Shown here in pieces: positions 23,378 to 32,995 of a DNA stretch of 60,000 bases (its first letter is position 1; the number at the start of each line of letters is the position of its first letter). Source of the DNA: Cryptomeria japonica (taxonomy: Eukaryota > Streptophyta > Pinopsida > Cupressales > Cupressaceae); the NCBI RefSeq assembly GCF_030272615.1, contig NC_081414.1, forward strand, positions 915,813,648-915,873,647. Reading direction: 5' to 3'. A program made the translations under genes and the position numbers. The notes under the pieces were generated by a model. That model saw only the letters and a program-made list of their open reading frames with translations, made no database searches and was not told the origin of the DNA.

Positions 23378-25272
23378 ATGGGGGATAACAATGAAAACAC
23401 TGACCAACCACAACTGCAAAAACCAAACCCTCATTTGCCAAACCCCCCCCTCAATTCAAGATTTGATTGCACAAAATTTGAATGAATTGAGGGGGATTGC
23501 AGAAGTATATCATAGGATCCCTCCTCTAAACCCAATGTTTGATCCTCTCACGTCGATCATAAAAAGTATGGAAACCATGACTGAGGAGCATGATGCCGCC
23601 CTTTTGTGGCAAGATTCTATGAGGGAAAAATATGCAGATGGCTTGTTGTATAAGGATATCAAGGATCTTGAGATATCCAAAGCCGAAATTTCCTCATTGT
23701 TTGTCAATCCCCGTACTAGTAAGCCCGTAGATCCCAAAAAAAAAACTTTCTATTAAATGGTGCACAAATGATGGGATTGTGAAAAACTTTTGGGATTGTT
23801 GGTGGATGGTTTTCGACAAACCACCCAACAACAATCTTGACATCCCCTTGTATTTCATAAAAAAATTATATGCTGAGTTTGTTTTACACAAACATGTGAA
23901 CTACTTTGACATCCAACCTTTCTAGGGTGTAGGTTTAGGTATGCCCCAAAATAGACCTGGGGCAGTCAGAGTAGTGTAGGGCCCGTATGTTCCCCCTCCT
24001 CCTATTGATCCCCCACCTGCAGTGCAGCATCCTGATATCATTTGTGAGGCGGCTATTCACTCTTTGAGTAGCCTTTTGGTTTCTCAGGCTGCATCAGTAG
24101 CTCAACCTACTCTAGATGGTAGCGGTGCATCCAGTGGCGTTGACACATCATCCTCAGCTCCACACATATGCGTACCCCATAGTTGTGTCATGTGTGGGCA
24201 AGTTGGACAGCCCATCAATCCTCTTGTGGACAGTGCAGATTATGAGGTGCATGAGATGCATGATGCACTAGATGTTATTACACAAATTGGAGGATACCCT
24301 AGGGAGTCCTCACATGCTAGAGGCGAGGAGGCACCATCATCATACATTGATGATGTAGTGGTAAGATTTGTATTTTCACAGTTCATGTTATATTTTAATT
24401 AAATATTTATAAATTAGATAATATTAGGTACTAATTTTTATTTACATGGTCTATTTAATAGTTGATGACCGAGGATGAGTTGAGATAGATTCAGGAGGGC
24501 ACCTTGTCATCCATTTCATTTGGCCTTGATGGCTTGATGGTACATATATTATTGCACCTAGTCGTTTGTATTTTATTGTACATACATGCTCATCATTTAT
24601 ATTGGTATTAATTATATTGTGTAGTAACTTTCATGTATATCTTATTTTACTCTTGTAGGGCACAAGCAACATGAGTTCAGGGCAGTGTGATTTAGGATCT
24701 GGTAATGCAGTAGGAGACAAGGGAAAGGTAATTGAATGCAAATATGATTGAATGAATAGTTTAAATAACTTATAGTGATTATACATGTCTAGATATAGAT
24801 TGATAGTTTCATATACTTGTTGTGTATATATATAGAGAATTCTTGGCTTCACATCCTTGATGACTACACCCAGTATACCTGAAGAAGAAGAAGAAGAGAT
24901 GCCTCAAGTAGATGTGTGTTTATTTTATATTTTGATTAGTAGATATAATTTGTTATTATCAGTGACAATTATATGCTAACTTGTATCAATGTCATATTTT
25001 TGAACATATGTAGGTTGTGTATGAAAATATTCAAAACATACCTCCTCTACTGAAGACATACATCAATCTGAGTCCTGCAAAGCTTAAGAGAAAACGTGGA
25101 GATGAGGTAAACATGAGTAGTTCAATTATAGTTCATTTTTATGTTAACTTTTTGAATGTGAATCATATAATATAACTAATATTAATTGTGGTTTGTTTTT
25201 CTTGTGCAGCATCCTTCAGAGCTGAGCAGTGTGGCGAAGAGGATCGATTTTGATGATCCATCAATAGCTTAG
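23378..25272 (+). pseudogene. Unrecognised seven-exon gene inside the DNA transposon
   Basis: Coding sequence starts at ATG 23378 (MGDNNENTDQPQ) and runs through a long first exon to 24360. Exons 24462-24539, 24659-24727, 24836-24913, 25014-25106 and 25210-25272 follow, all bounded by GT...AG introns of about 100 bp. Every one of these exons is a multiple of three and all introns are phase 0, which is hard to obtain by chance. The first exon has two frame changes, both in homopolymers (C8 at 23443-23450 and A10 at 23736-23745). In-frame TAG codons lie at 23923, 23977 and 24486, where CAG is the likely original. Visible features are a W/F-rich segment KNFWDCWWMVFDKPP, a proline-rich linker, a CVMCGQVG pair and an acidic tract E6 followed by a basic KLKRKRGDE. 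I recognise no family. It may be a transposon accessory protein or a captured host gene; today it is broken. Confidence 0.6.
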
Positions 25273-25525
25273 GATGTTATAGATAGTTTTGGGATGCTTA
25301 CATGTCTAGTTGGCATGTATATTTTGTATATGGACATACATTTTGTTTCAGTTGGTGTTTATGCCATATTTGTGTATGGACATACATTTGTAATCATTTG
25401 ACATTTTTATATATACAGAAGTTGATATTCGATCATATAAATTGTTGCTCATCTGTGCATGGTGTTATCATGAAAATCTTTAATCTTCATTCCAATAATT
25501 AACAATGGTTAATAATGGCTATTTA

Positions 25526-25716
25526 ATGAACAATACAATTCATTTCATGTCATCGTAAGTGTTGTTTTTATAATGAACAATATAATTCATTTAATGAACA
25601 ATACAATTCATTTAAGGAACAATACAATTTATGAACAATACAATTCATTTAATCAACAATACAATACAATTCATTCAATGAACAATACAATTCATTTAAT
25701 GAACAATACTTGATAC
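25526..25716. repeat. Short tandem repeat 'aatgaacaatacaattcattt'
   Basis: Seven or so copies of a 20-25-bp unit (variants 'ttaatgaacaatacaattca') directly follow the multi-exon gene. Each unit contains a short inverted repeat, AATGAA...TTCATT. Confidence 0.8.
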
Positions 25717-25720
25717 AATT

Positions 25721-26790
25721 CATTATTACCCTAAGCATGCTCCTATTTTCCCCCCCCACTCGATCGAACGCTTGGGGTCATACCCTACCGGTGTCATCCC
25801 TTGAGTGCCCTAAGTGCTCAAAATTATCAAACTTTGACGAGCCCTAAGTCAAAATCCATGGCACTTGTGAATGATCCGTCTGAACCTAAGGGGCCACGAG
25901 AGGGGTCCCTACAAAAGCCTATATCGGTTTTTCAAGTTGCCCTACGGTTTTATTAGGGCAGCAATTTTTTGGTTGGCGAAAAAATCATCAATCTCACTCA
26001 ATGGAATGTTGTCGTGTGGTCGATTTCTCGTTCTGCTCATCGCGATGACGAACCATCAGCTCTGACATGTCTAGTTAGGCATTATTACCCTATGCATGCT
26101 CCTATTTTTCCCCCCCACTCAATCCAACGCTTGCGGTCATACCCTACCGGTGTCGTCCCTTGAGCGCCCTAAGTGCTCAAAATTGTCAAACTTTGACGGG
26201 CCCTCAGTCGGAATCCGTGGCACCTGCGAATAATCCGTCTGAACCTACGGGGCCATGAGGGGGGTCCCTACAAAAGCCTATCTCGGTTTTTCAAGTTGCC
26301 CTACGGTTTTATTAGGGCAACAATTTTTCGGTTGGCGAAAAAATCGTCAGTCTCACTCAATGGAATGTTGTCGCGTGGCCGATTTCTTGTTCTACTCATC
26401 GTGATGACGAACCATCAGCTCTGACATGTCCAGTTATGCATTATTACCCTACGCATGCTCCTATTTTTCCCCCCACTTGATCAAACACTAGGGGTCATAC
26501 CCTACCGGTGTCGTCCCTTTAGCACCTTAAGTGCTCAAAATTGTCAAACTTTGATGGGCCCTGAGTCAGAATCTATGGCACCTACAAATGATCTATCTAA
26601 ACCTACAAGGCCACAATAGAGGTCCCTACAAAAGCCTATCTTGGTTTTTCAAGTTGCCCTACGGTTTTATTAGGGCAGCAATTTTTTGATTGGCGAAAAA
26701 ATCATCAGTCTCACTCAATGGAATGTTGTTGTGTGGCCGATTTCTCATTCTGCTCATCATGATGACGAACCGTCGGCTCCGACATGTCCC
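25721..26790. repeat. 359-bp satellite-like tandem repeat, three copies
   Basis: Copies start at 25721, 26080 and 26439, giving an exact 359-bp spacing twice. The third copy is cut at about 26790. Each opens CATTATTACCCTANGCATGC and includes CCCTACCGGTGTC and CCCTACGGTTTTATTAGGGC. Copies differ mainly by transitions. The unit is GC-richer than its surroundings. No open frame is conserved in all three. Confidence 0.9.
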
Positions 26791-26794
26791 CTAC

Positions 26795-27615
26795 AGACAC
26801 CATATGATCCCTATAGACACCATACGACCCCTAACGACACTCATATTGTGTCTTACGGGGTCGTAGAACACAATATGACCCCTAACGACATGATTTGGTG
26901 TCTTAAGGGGTCCTATGGTGTCGTTAGGGGTCATGGTGTCCGTAGGGGCCATATGGTGTCCTGGGACACCATAGGACCCCTTAAGACACCAAATAATGTT
27001 GTTAGGGGTCATATTGTGTCCTACGACCCCGTAAGACACAATATGATCCCTAACGACATGATTTGGTGTCTTAAGGGGTCCTATGGTGTCGTTAAGAGTC
27101 ATATGGTATCCATATGGGTCATATGGTGTCCCATGAACCCTTTTGACCTCTTAGCACACCATATGACCCCTAATGAGACCATATTGGGTCGCTTTGGGTT
27201 ATATTATGTCCTAAGGGGTCATATTGTGTCCTAAGGGGTCCTATGGTGTCCCAAGACACCATATGACCCCTACGGACACCATATGACCCCTAACGACACC
27301 ATAGGACCCCTTAAGACACCAAATCATGTTGTTAGGGGTCATATGGTGTCCTAAGGGGTCATAGGCCACAATATGACCCCTTAGGACACAATATGATCCA
27401 AAGCGACCCAATATGGTGTCATTAGGGGTCATATGGTGTCCTAAGAGGTCATAAGGGTTCATGGGACACCATATGACCCCTTAGGACACCATATGACCCC
27501 TAACAACATGATTTGGTGTCTTAAGGGGTCCTATGGTGTCCCAAGACACCATATGACCCCTAACGACACCATAAGACCCCTTAAGACACCAAATTGTGTC
27601 GTTAGGGGTCATATG
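26795..27615. repeat. Palindromic 20-bp minisatellite, alternating orientation
   Basis: The array is built from GGGGTCATATGGTGTCCTAA and its reverse complement. Each unit has the palindrome CATATG at its centre, and the orientation flips repeatedly along the array. Junctions such as GGTGTCCCAAGACACC create larger palindromes. The long frames across it (for example 26686-27234) arise from the repeat itself. Confidence 0.9.
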
Positions 27616-27663
27616 CTCTCTCTCTCTCTCTCTCTCTTTATCTCTCTCCTCCTCTCTCTCCTC

Positions 27664-27729
<66 letters not shown>

Positions 27730-27755
27730 CCTCTCATTCTCTCTCTCTCTTTCTA
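27616..27755. repeat. (CT)n microsatellite
   Basis: An almost pure CT run of about 140 bp with a few TCC and TTT interruptions adjoins the palindromic minisatellite. Confidence 0.95.
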
Positions 27756-28745
27756 AAATATAACTAATAAAATCCGATATCCGATCTAATCAGATATCAG
27801 ATTTCTGCCATGTGGTAGTTTACTAGATAAATGGTGGCAACGGGAAATTCTTTGGGGACCACAAATTTTTGTAATAAAATCGGATATCGGATTTTATCAG
27901 ATATCTGATATTTGTAGTCAAATTTTCAAATTTCAAATTTTCACTCGGGAATGCTTTGGTATTTGGCTTGGAAGTGACAAGCCTTGAAAGTCAACTGAAA
28001 AAACGTGTTTTTCAGTATTCCTTGATTTTCCAGACTTTACACTGGTGGCTGACGACTTTTTTTGTAGCCAAAATTGATAAAACTAAAAGGGTTTTTTAAG
28101 GACGTTCCCAGATTTCCAACAATATAAGGTTTGTCTTATTTCGACTTTAATAAATAATTATTATTTATTTTCTAATTAAATTCTAACAATAATCTTGATT
28201 GAAAAACACTCATAACTTTCAAACGATATAACATTTTTTCAAACCGAAACATGCGTCACATCCTATGCTTCATCTACTATAGGGAAAAATTAAAAAATTT
28301 AAATTTCATAAGGTTTTGACCAAGTTAAGGTGGTCAGACGTAGGAGTTTTTGAATTTCTGAAAAGCTGTAGTAAAAAATTCATAAATAATTATTTAATTT
28401 AAAAAAAAATTTAAAAAAATATGTGTCACATCCGAACATGAGTCTAATACTTATATTATAAATATTATAAAAAAATATTAAGATTTGATTGTGATTAGGG
28501 TGGTCAAACATACGTCTACTTCTTTTTTTTTCCTGAAATTTTAGTACCATTGCATTGAAATTTGAAATTTTCATCAAATAGGATTTTTTTTCTTGAAAAA
28601 ACAACTAGTAGCTTAGAAACTACATTCAATTTTCTATATATTCTCTTCTTACATATTTTAAAAATAATGTTCACAACTTATTCAAATTTTCATGTCAAGT
28701 TGCATAACTCTGATTTTCTGAAATTTCATTGCCACTTAAGGGCTT
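27756..28745. other. Right subterminal region of the DNA transposon
   Basis: It contains CGGATATC-type palindromes at 27771-27810 and 27878-27915 that match those at 22478 and 23061 near the other end. A diverged internal duplication pairs 'gcgtcacatcc ... gaccaagttaaggtggtcagacgta' (about 28250-28345) with 'gtgtcacatccg ... gattagggtggtcaaacatacgt' (28425-28515). No gene is seen. Confidence 0.5.
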
Positions 28746-28776
28746 GTTTTGGCACACCATGATCCTACACATACCT
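28746..28776 (-). repeat. Right terminal inverted repeat
   Basis: On the minus strand it reads AGGTATGTGTAGGATCATGG and then TGTGCCAAAA, pairing with 22357-22387. Confidence 0.65.
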
Positions 28777-29737
28777 AGCTGCAAATCAACACAAGAAGAA
28801 ATTCAAGAAAAGTTTAGAAGAACTTGTTGACATGCTGAATAATTAGAAACCTAATGGTGATACAAATGGCCTTGGCTTTGAAGTTGGTGAAAGCTCTAGT
28901 ACTTCAAACAATCATGACCATAGCAAACCGGTAAGACAACCTAATGCTTATAAATTCAATGGGAAATGCTTTAACTATAACAAGTATGGTCATAGAGCAA
29001 ATCAGTGTAGATCTAGAAATTATCAGAACACTAATACACCCTCCGGTCAATGCTCTAAGTGGAACAAAATTGGTCATAATTCAGAAAATTGCAGAATGAA
29101 TGTAAGATGTTATGTTGGTGGAAGATTTGGACACCTATCTAATCAATGTAGAACACATACCAGCATAGGATATGGGAAAGCTATTAAAAAAAAAACAATG
29201 TGACTTGTTACACTTGTAACAAGATTGGACATATTGCAAAATTTTGTAGAAGTAAGGGACCACTGGCAAACAACAAAGGTCCTAGCTTGAAAGGTAAAGA
29301 AAAGGTTGAAGAGGTAAAGAAAGAATTCTCAAAACAATGGATCAAAAAGTCAGATTAGAATGTTGATGGGAATACTCCTCCATCGACAGAACAGAGTATC
29401 ACTCCACCAGCAAGAGACTCTTCATCTAACTGAAGGAAAATCCTTTGGGGGTTTAGCAATAGATTGAAAAACATGTTATAATACCCTCGGTTGATGGTAA
29501 GAAGTTGAATTACTTCTATACCGGCAGATGAGTTAAGTTGTGACTTAGACCGGCAAGCATTAAATGTGGTGGTTGGAGAAAATAACATTATAAAGCAAGT
29601 GTTTTGGCTCCTTTTTCATTCACCGAGCATTCAAATCTTTGAGAGCGCAAAATTCCTAAGCGAAGGAATCCTTAGCGAAGAAGTGGATCAGTTCATCCAA
29701 GCATTCATCCTAAAGGCAGATTGAGGTATTTATAATC

Positions 29738-32700
29738 ATGGCATCCTCATCCACTCCTGAATTTATTGCAAACCCTACTATGATTGAAGTAATCAAGCGC
29801 CCTAGACCTGTATTCAAGCTTGTTCCCGAAATTGCAAAGAAAGAAGATACCATAGGTGCATTTTCTCAAATTCCTAAGGGAGTAGTATATGCTGAAGACC
29901 CTAGGATATAGATACATTGTCATATAGAGGAATTAGGTGATGATGAGATCAAAAATATGTATAGGACTGTGATTTGTGATGAATCTGGAAATATCAAGTC
30001 GGAACATAAGATAGTGGAAATCCTAGGTTTTACTGAAATCCTTAGTATCCTAGATTTTCCCAAGGATATCATAAGAATTGTGCTAAGAAGAGTTCATGGG
30101 GAATTATTTTGGTTGGATTTGATTCATAAGATCACCAAGGAAGTCATTAAGGCAGTAACAGGGTTACCTTCCACTGGTAGCAGACCTGACAAAACCAAAA
30201 GAGTCTCAAATGACACAGTGATAGATCTAACCGGTGCTACTTTTGACAAAAGGTCTCTAAGGGTAAATGATGTGAAGGACATAAATATCAAATTTATCAG
30301 TATGATCTTAGGCTACAAAGATACACATGCAAATAGGTTAAACTCAGTGTCAAGCCTATGTATCAAAAGAGCATATGACATGGTTAACAATAATGCTAGA
30401 ATAGATGTATGTGAATGTCTCAAAGATGAATTGATAGATAATCTAGGAAAGATAAAGGGAGATAAGAAAGGAACATTTAGATTTGGAAACTTACTTGTAT
30501 GTTTACTACTATACATTACAAAACAAGTACCTGGTATTGGTGTAAGAGATTTTGGTTTTGACATACCGGTAGGAAAGCAACTATTGGATCTATTGAACAA
30601 AATGGGAGATAACAAGGAGAAAAACCTAAATGAACATTTTAGATAAATATCAGAAAGAAATTTGCTTTGTTATTAAGAAAGATGAAATTTGGATGAAGGC
30701 AGTTATCCCTAGGACTATCTGGGTAACTGAAATGGGCTATGAAATAGATGATAACATCATAGAAACATATGCAAAAGCCATCCTTGAAGCTCCAAAAGAA
30801 CCCACTAAGAAAATCTTTAGAAATGTTGAAACAATTGAAAGTGGAATTAAGTCAAGGAAAAGGGTTAAGAAGGTTGAAGCAACAGTAAGGAAAGGAACCC
30901 GACAGGCAAAGGCAATTAAGGAAGATGTACTAAAACAAACTGGTATAAAAGAAAGTGAGTTGGAAGAACTTCAACCGGAAGCTCATCTTTCACCAGTTGG
31001 AACTTCCTCTGAGAATGATATACCAACGATATTTAAAAGGGTAGAAAGGAAAAGAAAACCCTCACCGAAACCCTCATCTACACCTAAGAAAACAAGGCAA
31101 AAGCAATAGGCAATGAGGCGTCCAGTGAAAAAGATGAATCCTAAGAAGAAGAAGGTAAAACAAGAGATTGCTCCACTGGATAAACTCTTAAGTGAAATAA
31201 CTAAAGATGGAAATTTGAAAAACATAAGCAAACTGTACAATACACTTTTTGCTGACGACAAAGAAAGCATAGAGAACAATGTAATTTTACACTTAGATAT
31301 ATATAAGAAATTTTTTATGGAACTAGTTGATGAGATACAAAATGAACTATATAGAAGACTAGAAGCCAAACGGGTAGCTATTGTTGAGCTGGATAAGAAA
31401 ATAAAAATTGAAAAGCTACTTGCAGTACATCCAGTCAACTCACCGGAAGAGATTGATCAATTGATTAGTGAGGCAAACCGGATTGTATTCTCAACAACTC
31501 ACTAGCATGTAGCACTGATGGTAGGTAGAGTGAATGAAGTCTCTGAGGAAATAGCAGATGCATGGGATATATTCTTTGTAGAAAAAGAGAAACAGGAAGA
31601 ATTACTAAGACACAAAACTATCAGAGTATATCAAAAGGACAAGGATAAGGGGAAAGGTAAGGTAGGTGGACCTCCCAACCTTAAAATAACTGATAATGTG
31701 CTCCCACCTCCTTCGAATACTCCACCAACACAAACTACACATAGTCAACTAGCCACTGAGAGTATGGAGACTCCACTAAAGGATACAAATCCTGAATCTG
31801 AAATTTTGTATGCTATAAGTATAGATACTCAAGAAGTAAATGTTGTCATTGATAGAGAAACCACTATGGATAAGAAGGAAGAAGTGACTACTAAGTCACC
31901 AGCTGCAGATGAGAGCACAAAGTCACAAAAACCGGTAGAGGTATGTACAGAAAAACAGGGAATGGATAGCACAGAGGCAAATACACAGAAACTGGAAGTA
32001 CAAATAGACACTACATCTGAGAAACCGGTAGCTGAGAGCTTAGAGAAACCATCTAAGCCACTGGAACGAAACAAGTTAATGTTCAAGTTCAAACTGAGAT
32101 AGTGCCATCGGCAAGAATTGACAAACCAAAACCTTTTCTGATAGAAATGCATACCCAAATAGATCCTCCTAAGAAATAGGGAAGCAAGGTTATCACTACA
32201 ACTAGCCGTATGGAAATCATAAAAGCAGTTGGACAAACATCTCGTACTTCTATAGCAGAATTTTGGCCTACAAATGTAACAGAGGTCTTATTGGAATCAA
32301 TAAAGAAACTTACAGAATGTAATGCAAAGGCCTATAAGGCTATTGATGATGCAATTCCCATTCTTAAACTGATAGCTCCTAAGTGCATTGTAGATAATAC
32401 AGATTCTTTAGGTCAACTAGACACATTGTCTAAGTTCATCACCGGCAACATTTTGACTATTGATCAAATAAATGAGGACACATTTAAGGAGAGAATGATT
32501 AAGGAGAAAGAGAAATTCTCTGAGGAAATTGTAAAGAAGAACAAGGAGAAAATGGATACCTTATTACCGGAACTTGAAGAGATAATTTTTTATTTCAAGA
32601 AACTGTATAGAGACACTTGTAAAACAAATATTCTAACAGAAGATCTAGACAAAGAAATCAGCAAAGCACAAGATGAGATTAACAATATTGCTAACAATCT

Positions 32701-32845
32701 GATAGGCACATCAGATTCATTTTTGGAGATAGAAAAGAAAATTGCAGATCTTGAAGAGAAAATTAAGAAGTTTGAAAAAGATAAAGAGAAAATAAAGAAT
32801 CTAGGTAGGACTCCACTAATAGCGAATGACAACCTTTGTCATTGA
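29738..32845 (+). pseudogene. Second large ORF of the pol-less element, unknown product
   Basis: A coding sequence of about 1,030 codons begins ATG 29738 (MASSSTPEFIANPTMIEVIK) and ends TGA 32843-32845. The first third is a compact, hydrophobic/charged mix including LVCLLLYITKQVPGIGVRDF. The middle is strongly basic (KKMNPKKKKVKQE near 31130) with Thr/Pro/Glu-rich linkers. The last 200 residues are coiled coil (32460-32830). Frame changes occur near 30630 and 32070. In-frame TAG codons lie at 29909, 31107, 31503 and 32177. It has no protease, integrase or polymerase motif. It follows gag directly and ends about 150 bp before the 3' LTR. Extra ORFs in this position are known in some plant LTR elements, but I cannot name this one. 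Codon structure over 3 kb shows that it was under selection. Confidence 0.65.
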
Positions 32846-32983
32846 TGTCAAAGGGGGATTAGTGAGATGAGAAAAATGATCAGAATAGGACATCATCAAC
32901 TCAGGGGGAGCAGCACACATTTTGGTAAGACAATTTTGGCAAACCATTTTTGGATTTTTCTCATGAGTGTTGCCATCAATGCC

Positions 32984-32995
32984 AAAGGGGGAGAT
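32984..32995 (+). other. Polypurine tract
   Basis: AAAGGGGGAGAT directly before the 3' LTR is the plus-strand primer of copia-type elements. A second, similar purine run (AAAGGGGGATTAG) occurs near 32850. Confidence 0.85.

Larger units (their letters stand above)
22357..28776 (+). mobile_element. 6.4-kb inverted-repeat DNA transposon of unknown superfamily
   Basis: The element interrupts gag between two AGCT tetramers (22353-22356 and 28777-28780), which may be a 4-bp target duplication. The left end GGGTTAGTGCAGGATCAAGG and the reverse complement of the right end AGGTATGTGTAGGATCATGG agree over about 29 bp (22 matches), extending to GCCAAA. Near both ends there are palindromic CGGATATC motifs, as in elements whose transposase binds subterminal repeats. 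The interior carries a multi-exon unknown gene, a long AT tract and four tandem arrays. No transposase is recognisable. The ends do not begin CACTA and no 8- or 9-bp duplication is visible, so the superfamily is open. Confidence 0.65.
21895..29434 (+). pseudogene. gag of the pol-less element, split by a DNA transposon
   Basis: The first part (21895-22356) starts MENLRKQLEIALSDYDAEK and is almost entirely coiled coil. The second part (28777-29434) resumes with KKSLEELVDMLNN and carries a chain of four CCHC knuckles: CFNYNKYGHRANQC (Tyr-Asn-Lys in place of one Cys), CSKWNKIGHNSENC, CYVGGRFGHLSNQC and CYTCNKIGHIAKFC. It ends in TGA after PPARDSSSN. The product would package element RNA. In-frame stops lie at 22234 (TGA), 22249 (TGA), 22324 (TAG), 28844 (TAG) and 29356 (TAG). 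Most replace expected Arg or Gln codons. Interruption by the DNA transposon falls between NELTA and ANQHKKK. Confidence 0.75.

Noticed and set aside
23391-23756. ATG at 23391 as the start of the transposon gene
   Set aside because: The upstream ATG at 23378 gives a natural N-terminus, and the frame at 23391 is joined to it by the C8 homopolymer shift.
26686-27234. Open frame of 182 codons on the plus strand, with an overlapping one on the minus strand
   Set aside because: It runs through the palindromic 20-bp minisatellite. The repeat itself lacks stops in both directions, so the frame is an artefact.
25721-27615. Regularly spaced repeats as a CRISPR-like array
   Set aside because: Units are contiguous or differ in orientation, without unique spacers, in a plant nuclear context.
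31829-32236. Minus-strand frames antisense to the second ORF of the pol-less element (also 30983-31438 and 30313-30615)
   Set aside because: The plus strand has the coherent 3-kb coding structure; these are antisense shadows.
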